DNA of 12,090 bases, from positions 1 to 12,090 of the forward strand of contig CANJPN010000152.1 in NCBI GenBank assembly GCA_947475855.1, read 5' to 3'. Below are positions 6,534 through 12,090 of the stretch, one piece after another. The translations under genes were made by a program, and so were the position numbers. The notes under the pieces are model-generated. The model did no database searches, was not told where the DNA came from, and worked only from the letters and a program-made list of their open reading frames with translations. Within the stretch, counting starts at the first letter, position 1. Each line of letters starts with the position of its first letter. Origin of the DNA: Bradyrhizobiaceae bacterium (GTDB lineage: Bacteria > Pseudomonadota > Alphaproteobacteria > Rhizobiales > Hyphomicrobiaceae).

Positions 6534-7265
6534 GTGCGCGGGTACTCGAAAGTTCGGATCATGCTTTGCGCAAGCGTCTGCGCTCTGGCGGCGGCAGCAC
6601 CCGCCCAAGCACAAGATCTTGTTTTTAATCAATATTCTGTCTACCGGATCTCGCCCACCGCGAAGTACTTCACGCCTGGCTCGATCATCAAGGGCTACAA
6701 CTACAAGGGCGTACTCAAGCTCGAGATGATCTGCCGAAACAAGGTGGATGTCGAAAAGGATGATCAGATCCTTCGCGACAAGCTCGTCTCTACGGGCTTC
6801 TTCTCCCAGCAGGGGTTTCAGTTTAGTGCCGGCGCGACCGTCGTCAGCGTGCTGAACGCAGATTTCGGCGCCAATCTCGTCAACACGGTCACAATGTCCG
6901 TGACCGATGCGGTCGTCTACGAGTACTCCGCAGAAGACCTGAACGAAATTCGCAAGGAACTGCTTTCCAGGCCTGCATGCGCCGAGGCTGTCACCAATCC
7001 GCGAAACAAATACCGCGCGGAATTCAATGGCAGCCCTGCAGGACTGTTCCAGAACCAGCGCTTCGTGATCGGCAACATCGTCTACCGGGTCGATTTCAAC
7101 AAGGACAACCCGAGGGCCTCGAGCCTTGCGCTGCAAGCACAAGTCACGAAGCAACTTCAGGTCAAGTTTGGCCTCACCCATCTCAACGCCAGCGGCAGCG
7201 AGCTACGAGGCGAGAACGTCGTCATTGGCTTGAACCCGATATGGCAGCCGAACTGGGGCCAGTAA
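6534..7265 (+). CDS. Secreted protein of unknown function
   Basis: I do not recognise this family. The 243-residue product has a clear Sec signal peptide: RGYSKVR, then a hydrophobic stretch, with cleavage after AQA at residue 26. The mature protein is about 217 residues, predicted periplasmic or exported, with no further membrane segment. It has two cysteines (68 and 149) that could form a disulfide. The middle is rich in beta-prone stretches such as ATVVSVLNA and VNTVTMSVTDAVVYEY. A short acidic helix (SAEDLNEIRKELL, 132-144) separates them from a second half containing FVIGNIVYRVDF and ending in NPIWQPNWGQ. The start is GTG at 6534, preceded by GGGGG at 6522-6526, 7 bases upstream. An ATG at 6561 would remove the positive end of the signal peptide. 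It lies alone on the plus strand between two minus-strand genes and ends just before a terminator-like hairpin. Confidence 0.82.
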   Translation: MRGYSKVRIMLCASVCALAAAAPAQAQDLVFNQYSVYRISPTAKYFTPGSIIKGYNYKGVLKLEMICRNKVDVEKDDQILRDKLVSTGFFSQQGFQFSAGATVVSVLNADFGANLVNTVTMSVTDAVVYEYSAEDLNEIRKELLSRPACAEAVTNPRNKYRAEFNGSPAGLFQNQRFVIGNIVYRVDFNKDNPRASSLALQAQVTKQLQVKFGLTHLNASGSELRGENVVIGLNPIWQPNWGQ

Positions 7266-7280
7266 GGGCGCTACGGAATT

Positions 7281-7311
7281 CGGAAAAACTCCACGGAGCT
7301 TTCCGGGTTTT
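7281..7311 (+). terminator. Rho-independent terminator candidate after the secreted protein gene
   Basis: Fifteen bases after the stop codon, CGGAAA (7281-7286) pairs with TTTCCG (7300-7305). The inner CTC/GAG pairs enclose a CACG loop, with a small AA-versus-C bulge between. The stem is followed by GG and four T bases (7308-7311). The position between convergent genes fits a terminator. The T run is short, so efficiency may be moderate. Confidence 0.55.
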
Positions 7312-7335
7312 CACCGCCGTCTCGACTGACTTCCG

Positions 7336-7953
7336 CTACTGCACGCCTATGAGATCGCGGGCAACCCTCGTGCCACTGGCCTTCGCTGCCCCACCGATGA
7401 TCCTCAACTCGGCCAGCTTCCATTCGAAGCCGTGCAGCTCCATCACGCTCACATAGCGGCGATCTGGCTCGAACTTGTCGAGCATCTCGATCTCGATGCG
7501 CGTCGGGGAACTGAATTCCGCGCGGTGCAACCGGCGGTAGAACGCCTTTGCGCGATCGAAGAACTCGAGCTTGTCGTCCTCGTCGGTCTCACCCTTAACC
7601 GTCCCATTCCACGAATTCCGGTAGCGGAATAGTTTCGGCAGGCCCTCCGGAGTCACATAACTTTCCACGAACCTGTCGAGCATCGACTGGCCGAACGCCG
7701 ACTTGACGCGCTGCCAAACTGTCGGCTTCAGCCGCTCACCAGCCTCGTTGACCTCGGGCAACAGCTTGGCATTGCTCGCGAGCGACGCCCTCAAACTTGT
7801 CCGGACCGTGCTCCATATGACCTTGCGCTCCAGGGTCGCCGTATCGCTGGCCTTGATGGCCTCGCGCAGGTTCCACGCGGCCACGAACGGCGACAGCACA
7901 AAGCCGGCGCCGACGAGCAAAATCACGAGTAATGCGGCAATGAGCCGACCCAT
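7336..7953 (-). CDS. DUF2939 domain protein, single membrane segment
   Basis: A 205-residue protein matching the DUF2939 family, whose biochemical role is unknown. Residues 3-24 form one hydrophobic segment that can act as a membrane anchor or an uncleaved signal. It is followed by the family-typical SPFVAAWNLREAIKASDTATLERKV region and SLRASLASN, and later by a C-terminal half with KLEFFDRAKAFYRR and FEWKLAELRI. The family pattern is an anchored envelope-facing domain that recalls a short helical and beta-sheet fold. The frame extends to a TTG at 7980, but the ATG at 7953 directly before the membrane segment is the better start (GGACGG lies about 9 bases upstream). The gene is convergent with the secreted protein gene and divergent from the ChaN-like gene. 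The family call is from memory of the pattern, not from a search. Confidence 0.78.
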   Translation of the reverse strand: MGRLIAALLVILLVGAGFVLSPFVAAWNLREAIKASDTATLERKVIWSTVRTSLRASLASNAKLLPEVNEAGERLKPTVWQRVKSAFGQSMLDRFVESYVTPEGLPKLFRYRNSWNGTVKGETDEDDKLEFFDRAKAFYRRLHRAEFSSPTRIEIEMLDKFEPDRRYVSVMELHGFEWKLAELRIIGGAAKASGTRVARDLIGVQ

Positions 7954-8131
7954 CGGGGGACCGTCCAGACTGGTGATCAAGTATTACTTGGGCCATCAAC
8001 AACCGAATTCGGGCGAACCCGTGGCTGGACCGCTGCCAAATCAACGCATCGGGCATAAGCAAGATATAGGTATTCCCACGCTCGCCGCTGAATGGTTGCG
8101 CTTATCCTCGAAAATCCCCACTCTTCTTTGT

Positions 8132-8146
8132 CGGCATAGTATGCCG
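8132..8146. promoter_or_regulatory. 15-bp palindrome upstream of the ChaN-like gene
   Basis: CGGCATA-G-TATGCCG has perfect 7-base arms around a single centre base. It ends 35 bases before the ATG at 8182, in the gap between divergent DUF2939 and ChaN-like genes. It looks like an operator for a dimeric regulator, and the short centre makes an RNA hairpin less likely. It does not match the iron-control sites I know in alphaproteobacteria (the Irr box or the RirA-type TGA-N9-TCA). Confidence 0.45.
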
Positions 8147-8181
8147 CGCCCCCGAGACTTGTTTCAGGCGACCCATTGGCG

Positions 8182-9288
8182 ATGACAGCGACTTCGATTC
8201 CCTGGGCAAAGCGAACTTCGACCCATCACAGGTTGGCCACGATACCGCTCATTCTGTTTGTCGCGATCGCGTCCATCGCGTCTCCCTCAGCCTCAGCAGC
8301 GACACTGCCGGCAGAACTCGTTCTTGAAGCCTGGACACAGAAATCCAACCATCCCCTCGTCGGCCAGGTCTGGATCGCCAGCAACGCCCGCACCGTCGAC
8401 GGCCCGGCCATCTCGCGCGGCATCATCGTCGGCTCCCCCATCGCAGACGCGATCGGCGCAAAATCCAACCAACTGCTTCTCCTTGGCGAAATCCACGACA
8501 ATCCCGACCACCACCTATTCCGTGCAGGTCTGATTGATGCCGTGACCGCCCCTGGCGCCTACGGTCGCACCGCCCATCCTGCAATCGTCAGCGAGCACAT
8601 CCGCGCCGACCAGGCGGCCGCGCTTGAGGCTTTCAGCCAACGCCCAGCCGCTCCCGCAGGTGAACTTGCCCAGCATCTCCTGGAGCATCTAGAATGGCAG
8701 CGCAGCGGCTGGCCGGCAGCCCAAATGTTCAAGCCGCTCTACACTGCGATCATCGAAGCGCGTCTCCCCATCCGGCCGGGCGATGTATCCCGCGAGCGCA
8801 TCCGTTCACTGGTCCGCGGCGGCAGCGCCTCGATGCCGCCGGACGAAGCCACACGTCTTGGCTTCGACCGCGATTGGCCGGCCCCACTCGCAAGCGCCCT
8901 CGCCGACGAGATCCAAGGCAGCCATTGCGGAATGCTCCCGGATGCAGCAATTGCCGGCATGTCGTTTGCCCAGCGCTACCGCGACGCGCATCTGGCAGAC
9001 GCCATGGTTGCTGCCGCAGAGCGTTACGGCGGCGCCATCTTGCTCGCCGGAAATGGTCACATACGCACCGATCGCGGTGTGCCCTGGTATTTGCGACACC
9101 GCGTCGGCAACAGACAGATCCTCGCCGTGATGCTGGCAGAGGTTGAAGACGGCCGCACCGATCCAGCCGGCTATGCTCCACGCGATCCCAACGGCAAACC
9201 CGCCGTTGACGTGATCGTCTTCACCCCGCGTGCACAGCGCGACGACCCGTGCGAAAAGATGCGTGAGCACATGCGAAAGACGAAATGA
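8182..9288 (+). CDS. ChaN-family haem-binding-like periplasmic protein
   Basis: Member of the ChaN (haem-binding uptake, Tiki/EreA-like fold) family; the Campylobacter ChaN binds two haems face to face and is iron-regulated. The 368-residue protein has a signal peptide with hydrophobic core at about 20-34 and probable cleavage after ASA at residue 39. It has no lipobox Cys, unlike lipoprotein members. Family motifs are LLLLGEIHDNPDHH (98-111), IVSEHI (135-140), the SHCGMLP segment (247-253), MSFAQRYRDAHLA (260-272) and LLAGNGHIR (287-295). The conserved GE-x-HD and G-x-GH residues are intact. A TTG at 8176 is in frame, but the ATG at 8182 is preferred. It is the first gene of a four-gene plus-strand run, followed after 49 bp by a methyltransferase. 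Whether it truly binds haem here is not shown by sequence; a metal-dependent hydrolytic role is the alternative for this fold. Confidence 0.85.
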   Translation: MTATSIPWAKRTSTHHRLATIPLILFVAIASIASPSASAATLPAELVLEAWTQKSNHPLVGQVWIASNARTVDGPAISRGIIVGSPIADAIGAKSNQLLLLGEIHDNPDHHLFRAGLIDAVTAPGAYGRTAHPAIVSEHIRADQAAALEAFSQRPAAPAGELAQHLLEHLEWQRSGWPAAQMFKPLYTAIIEARLPIRPGDVSRERIRSLVRGGSASMPPDEATRLGFDRDWPAPLASALADEIQGSHCGMLPDAAIAGMSFAQRYRDAHLADAMVAAAERYGGAILLAGNGHIRTDRGVPWYLRHRVGNRQILAVMLAEVEDGRTDPAGYAPRDPNGKPAVDVIVFTPRAQRDDPCEKMREHMRKTK

Positions 9289-9337
9289 AGCGGCCACGGT
9301 TTTGACAGATCACTGCCCCGCTCGAAGAGAAACCATC

Positions 9338-10030
9338 ATGAGATCCTGGATCGATTTCTGGAACGCCGACCATGCCATCTATGTCAACGATCGCCACAAA
9401 CAGCTCCACGCCGAAGCCGTCGCCCGCGATATCGCGCGCCACATTCCCACCCCCGCTGCCGTCGTTCTCGACTACGGTTGCGGCGAAGCATTTTATGCCG
9501 AAGCCATTGCACACCAGTGCAGCCGCCTGATCCTTTGCGACGCGGCCCCCAAAGTCTGCGCAGTATTGGCCGAGCGCATGTCATCCGTCCGCAACGTCGA
9601 CGTGATCGAACCCATCGGCGTCGCACAGTTGACCGACGCTTCGCTTGACCTGATCGTCGTCAATTCGGTGCTGCAGTACCTGTCGCACAAGGACCTCGAA
9701 AGCCTCCTCGATCTGTGGCGCGTCAAGTTGAAGCCTCAAGGCCGGCTGGTCATCGCAGACGTGATCCCGCCAGGCGTCAGTCCGATTCGCGATGCCGCAG
9801 CACTCCTGATGTTCGCCACCCGTGGAGGCTTCCTCGTCCCCGCCTTGACCGGACTTGTACGCACAGCGCTGTCGGACTACGGCAAGATCAGAAAATCGCT
9901 CGGCTTCTCGATGTACGCGGAGCGCGAGTTCATCGATCTGCTGGCGCGGCATGCTCTCATGGCTACCCGCGTCCAACCCAACTTCGGCCATAACCAAGTC
10001 CGCATGACCTTCAGTGCCACCCGCACGTAG
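9338..10030 (+). CDS. Class I SAM-dependent methyltransferase
   Basis: A 230-residue soluble methyltransferase using S-adenosylmethionine. Motif I is VVLDYGCGEA (42-51), the acidic end of strand 2 is LILCDAAP (64-71), motif III/IV is LDLIVVNSVLQYL (103-115), and LKPQGRLVIADV (131-142) follows as motif VI. These place it in the UbiE-like or Methyltransf_11 group. A hydrophobic stretch rich in Ala and Leu around 153-172 and a late YAEREFIDLLARH region complete the domain. The target is unknown. The frame opens at 9230 inside the preceding gene, but the ATG at 9338 has AAGAGA 7 bases upstream and avoids overlap with it. The 49-bp gap suggests co-transcription with the ChaN-like gene. The following cupin gene begins 88 bp later. 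Confidence 0.9.
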   Translation: MRSWIDFWNADHAIYVNDRHKQLHAEAVARDIARHIPTPAAVVLDYGCGEAFYAEAIAHQCSRLILCDAAPKVCAVLAERMSSVRNVDVIEPIGVAQLTDASLDLIVVNSVLQYLSHKDLESLLDLWRVKLKPQGRLVIADVIPPGVSPIRDAAALLMFATRGGFLVPALTGLVRTALSDYGKIRKSLGFSMYAEREFIDLLARHALMATRVQPNFGHNQVRMTFSATRT

Positions 10031-10054
10031 GCGACACGCCGCATCGCAGGCCCG

Positions 10055-10082
10055 TTGACGCCATTCGGCGGCCGAAGATACG
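10055..10082 (+). promoter_or_regulatory. Possible sigma-70-type promoter for the cupin gene
   Basis: TTGACG (10055-10060) and GATACG (10077-10082) are spaced by 16 bases in the 88-bp gap before the cupin gene. The -35 box is good and the -10 box poor. A small dyad TTCGG-CGG-CCGAA (10064-10076) sits between them, where a repressor could act. Low-confidence prediction. Confidence 0.25.
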
Positions 10083-10118
10083 CTCCGCAACTATCGATCC
10101 AAGCACAAGAGGTCCATC

Positions 10119-10646
10119 ATGAGCGCTGCTCGCCATCCCCGCCCTGCCAATCTCGTTGGCGTGCCGATCGACGAGATCGCCAAGCGCTATACAGGCCGCT
10201 TCAAGGACAAAACGGCTGACTGGGCCGCTTTCGAGGACGCCAAGATCGAAGGCTGGAAGCGCGCGCAGCATCGCTTCATCGGCGCGGGCGGTTCGGGCAA
10301 GCACGACGACCCCACGGTGATACCCGCCGGCAATTTCACCCTCTCGATCATGTACGTTGAGCCCGGCCAGGGCAATGCAGCCCACACCCACGAGGTCGAG
10401 GAGTGCTTCTTCGTATTGAAGGGCCATCTCGACGTGTTCTTCGAGGACGAGACCGGCAAGCGGATCTATGAGCGCCTCGGCCCCTGGGAATGCGTGTCGG
10501 CTCCTGCCGGCGTCATTCACGGCTACGACAACCGCAGTCTCGAGCCGGTATATTTCCAGGTCATGCTCGGTCGCGGGAAACCGGAGACGATGGGCTACGC
10601 CGACGACCGCTTGTTCCAGAACCGCGACGGCCACCTGCGAAAGTAG
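10119..10646 (+). CDS. Single-domain cupin protein
   Basis: A 175-residue cytosolic protein with one cupin beta-barrel, likely metal-binding. Cupin motif 1 is exact: Gly83, five residues, His89-Thr-His91, three residues, Glu95, six residues, Gly102. Motif 2 is APAGVIHGYDN with His134. The metal ligands His89, His91, Glu95 and His134 are therefore all present. The barrel covers about residues 72-152. About 70 residues precede it, including WAAFEDAKIEGWKRAQ, and the C-terminal tail is charged. The enzymatic role, if any, is not clear: cupins of this size include dioxygenases, isomerases, hydrolases and binding proteins. AAGAGG at 10107-10112, six bases before the ATG, fixes the start. It lies upstream of uraH by 124 bp, which raises but does not prove a link to purine breakdown. 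Confidence 0.88.
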   Translation: MSAARHPRPANLVGVPIDEIAKRYTGRFKDKTADWAAFEDAKIEGWKRAQHRFIGAGGSGKHDDPTVIPAGNFTLSIMYVEPGQGNAAHTHEVEECFFVLKGHLDVFFEDETGKRIYERLGPWECVSAPAGVIHGYDNRSLEPVYFQVMLGRGKPETMGYADDRLFQNRDGHLRK

Positions 10647-10770
10647 CCCTCTGAGCGGCCCCCACGCTTGTCATCCCTCTTCCTCGTGACACCCCGGGAG
10701 AGGGGGGAGACATGCGGGCAGCCGTGCAGCCAAAGCGCTCACTTGCCACGAGTTAACCACCAAGGATTCC

Positions 10771-11127
10771 ATGGGCCGGCTTTCCACCCACGTCCTCGAC
10801 ACGGCCAATGGTCGCCCCGCTGCAGGAATGCGCATCGACCTGTTCAAGCTGGACGCAGCGGGCGCGCGCACACTTCTAAAGACGGTCGCCACCAACGCCG
10901 ACGGCCGCACCGACGCACCTTTGCTGATCGACGCGGCATGCGTGGCAGGAACCTATGAATTGGAGTTCGACGTCGCCGCATACTTTCGCGCGTGCGGTGC
11001 CGCGCTATCCAGCCCCCCTTTTCTGACCACCGTGCCGCTGCGCTTTTCGATCGCCGATCCCAACGGCCACTATCACGTCCCCCTCCTCGTCTCCCCCTGG
11101 AGCTATTCCACATACCGGGGAAGCTGA
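10771..11127 (+). CDS. uraH: 5-hydroxyisourate hydrolase (transthyretin-like)
   Basis: Hydrolyses 5-hydroxyisourate, the product of urate oxidation, to 2-oxo-4-hydroxy-4-carboxy-5-ureidoimidazoline in the urate-to-allantoin route. The 118-residue length is normal for this homotetrameric family. Family signatures are LSTHVLDTANGRPAAGM at the N-terminus with His7, TNADGRTDAPLL with Arg46, YHVPLLVSPWSYSTYRGS with His102, and the C-terminal tetrapeptide YRGS (115-118). All expected catalytic residues are present, so it should be active. There is no signal peptide, so it is cytosolic. AAGGA at 10762-10766 lies four bases before the ATG. Neither urate oxidase nor the OHCU decarboxylase gene (uraD) is in the window, so the pathway partners must be elsewhere. 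The 124-bp gap after the cupin holds TGTCA and TGACA arms 13 bases apart (10669-10691), a weak operator-like dyad. Confidence 0.96.
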   Translation: MGRLSTHVLDTANGRPAAGMRIDLFKLDAAGARTLLKTVATNADGRTDAPLLIDAACVAGTYELEFDVAAYFRACGAALSSPPFLTTVPLRFSIADPNGHYHVPLLVSPWSYSTYRGS

Positions 11128-11157
11128 GCGAAACGTGTGGCGACGGTATTCACACAA

Positions 11158-11174
11158 GCCTGATTAACTCAGGC
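11158..11174. terminator. Hairpin at the convergent uraH and acyltransferase ends
   Basis: Arms GCCTGA (11158-11163) and TCAGGC (11169-11174) enclose TTAAC. It lies 30 bases after the uraH stop and, on the minus strand, overlaps the last sense codon and the stop codon of the acyltransferase gene. It could serve both directions. The minus-strand transcript continues with TTGTGTG, only weakly T-rich, and the plus-strand one with GGGAACGG, so intrinsic termination is not certain. Confidence 0.35.
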
Positions 11175-12086
11175 GGGAACGGCCTCTGCGCGCTTCCACC
11201 AGGTGGAAAAACCCCGTTTGCGCGCCGGGATGACATCCACTTCGCTCCACCGCTTGTAGAACCATAGCCAACGGCCAGGATCGGCCGAAATCCAGCCTTC
11301 GAACATGGCTTGAATCGAAGCAGTGGTGGTCAGCGTATCCGCAGCAATATCGCCGGTATCAGCCACCGCGACCGGCTCGAGCGTGATCGAAAACCGCGCG
11401 TCCGTTAGACGATCGACACGAACGGCGATCAGACGAGCACCATAGCGCACGGCGAGCGCTGCCGGCAGCGCGACCGAAGGCGCCGGATGGCCGAAGAACG
11501 GCACCGAAAGACCGGCCGAATCGCGATGATCGGCAGCAATGCAAATCGAACCGCCAGTGCGCACGTGGCGAGTAAGCTTCAACATCGTAGCGCGTGAAGT
11601 CGGAAACAGACCGCCAGGACACAGCGGGCTGCGATGCTCCAGAAGGAGGTCGTTGGCCTCTTTGTCCGCCAGAGGTCTGTACACGCACATTGGAGCAAGA
11701 CTCCGCAATGGAAGAGACATGATCTCCCAGTTGCCGAAATGCAGCCCGACAAACACGGTGCCCCGTCCATCAGCACCACACCCCTCGATCAGCGCGGGGT
11801 TCGCAAGCGTTATGCGAGTAGGATCGGCAGCGATCTTGTCGATCAGCGCGGCTTCGGCAATCGTACGCCCGAAATTATCCCACATCTCGCTGGCGATAAC
11901 GGCACGCTGAGCTGGCGTCGTGCTCGGCAACGCGGAGGCAATATTGGCAATCGCGCGCGAGTTGCGCCGGGTGCGGCCGCCGGCAAACCTTCCGATCACG
12001 GAGCCCAGCAACGAGACGCGCTCAAGCGACATTCGCCGCGTAATCCAGTAGGTCAACTCCAGTGCCGTACGTGACAGACTACGCAT
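11169..12086 (-). CDS. LpxL/HtrB-family lysophospholipid or lipid A acyltransferase
   Basis: Inner-membrane acyltransferase of the LpxL/HtrB group, which adds a secondary acyl chain to lipid A or a related lipid from an acyl carrier protein. The 305-residue length fits the family. The catalytic H-x4-E motif is HFGNWE (His116 to Glu121). It is followed by VYRPLADKEAN, AADHRDSAGLSVPFFGH (184-200) and GRWLWFYKRW (271-280), all at the expected positions. The N-terminus lacks the strong hydrophobic helix of Escherichia coli LpxL; only a weak hydrophobic region around residues 9-32 is seen. The start is the ATG at 12086, four bases from the window edge, so a more upstream start cannot be excluded and no ribosome site can be judged. 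It is convergent with uraH. The acyl chain and the exact lipid acceptor cannot be told from sequence. Confidence 0.9.
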   Translation of the reverse strand: MRSLSRTALELTYWITRRMSLERVSLLGSVIGRFAGGRTRRNSRAIANIASALPSTTPAQRAVIASEMWDNFGRTIAEAALIDKIAADPTRITLANPALIEGCGADGRGTVFVGLHFGNWEIMSLPLRSLAPMCVYRPLADKEANDLLLEHRSPLCPGGLFPTSRATMLKLTRHVRTGGSICIAADHRDSAGLSVPFFGHPAPSVALPAALAVRYGARLIAVRVDRLTDARFSITLEPVAVADTGDIAADTLTTTASIQAMFEGWISADPGRWLWFYKRWSEVDVIPARKRGFSTWWKRAEAVPA

Positions 12087-12090
12087 AAGC

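Noticed and set aside
9230..9337. Longer methyltransferase start overlapping the ChaN-like gene
   Set aside because: The extension has no methyltransferase character. The ATG at 9338 has a ribosome site and removes the overlap.
10011..10634. Minus-strand frame of 207 codons over the cupin gene
   Set aside because: The plus-strand frame carries exact cupin motifs and a good ribosome site, so this is its antisense shadow.
10675..10704. CCCTCT and AGAGGG arms before uraH as a terminator
   Set aside because: The loop is 18 bases and no T run follows; the arms are low-complexity and probably chance.

Overview
The window is GC-rich chromosomal DNA from a Gram-negative bacterium, most likely an alphaproteobacterium and perhaps Hyphomicrobiales. 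The pointers are an HWE-type histidine kinase, a Bug-family solute receptor, a DUF2939 protein, an LpxL/HtrB-family acyltransferase and several Sec-type signal peptides. The taxonomic placement is inference from gene content. I see no rRNA, tRNA, insertion sequence, phage gene or CRISPR array.

Layout, left to right. (1) 8-3191, plus strand: a membrane histidine kinase with an extracytoplasmic sensor region, followed by an orphan Bug/TctC-type periplasmic binding protein. (2) 3192-3512: a gene-free stretch holding several short dyad symmetries. (3) 3513-4352, plus: a short HlyD-family periplasmic adaptor without an adjacent pump gene. (4) 4353-4637: a convergent spacer dense in perfect inverted repeats plus one 11-bp tandem duplication. 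(5) 4638-6302, minus: prfC (release factor 3). (6) 6534-7265, plus: a secreted protein I do not recognise, ending at a terminator-like hairpin. (7) 7336-7953, minus: a DUF2939 protein. (8) 8182-11127, plus: four genes in a row, a ChaN-like haem-binding-family protein, a class I SAM methyltransferase, a single-domain cupin and 5-hydroxyisourate hydrolase (uraH). (9) 11169-12086, minus: an LpxL-family lipid acyltransferase whose 5' end lies at the window edge.

Most genes look like independent housekeeping or accessory functions rather than one pathway. Two groupings may be functional. The sensor kinase and adjacent solute receptor could form a ligand-sensing pair, as known for some Bug receptors. 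The ChaN-methyltransferase-cupin-uraH run could be partly co-transcribed, although the spacings (49, 88 and 124 bp) allow internal promoters. No clearly new multi-gene system is visible. The least explained items are the secreted protein at 6534-7265, the structured spacer at 4352-4585, and a near-perfect palindrome at 8132-8146.
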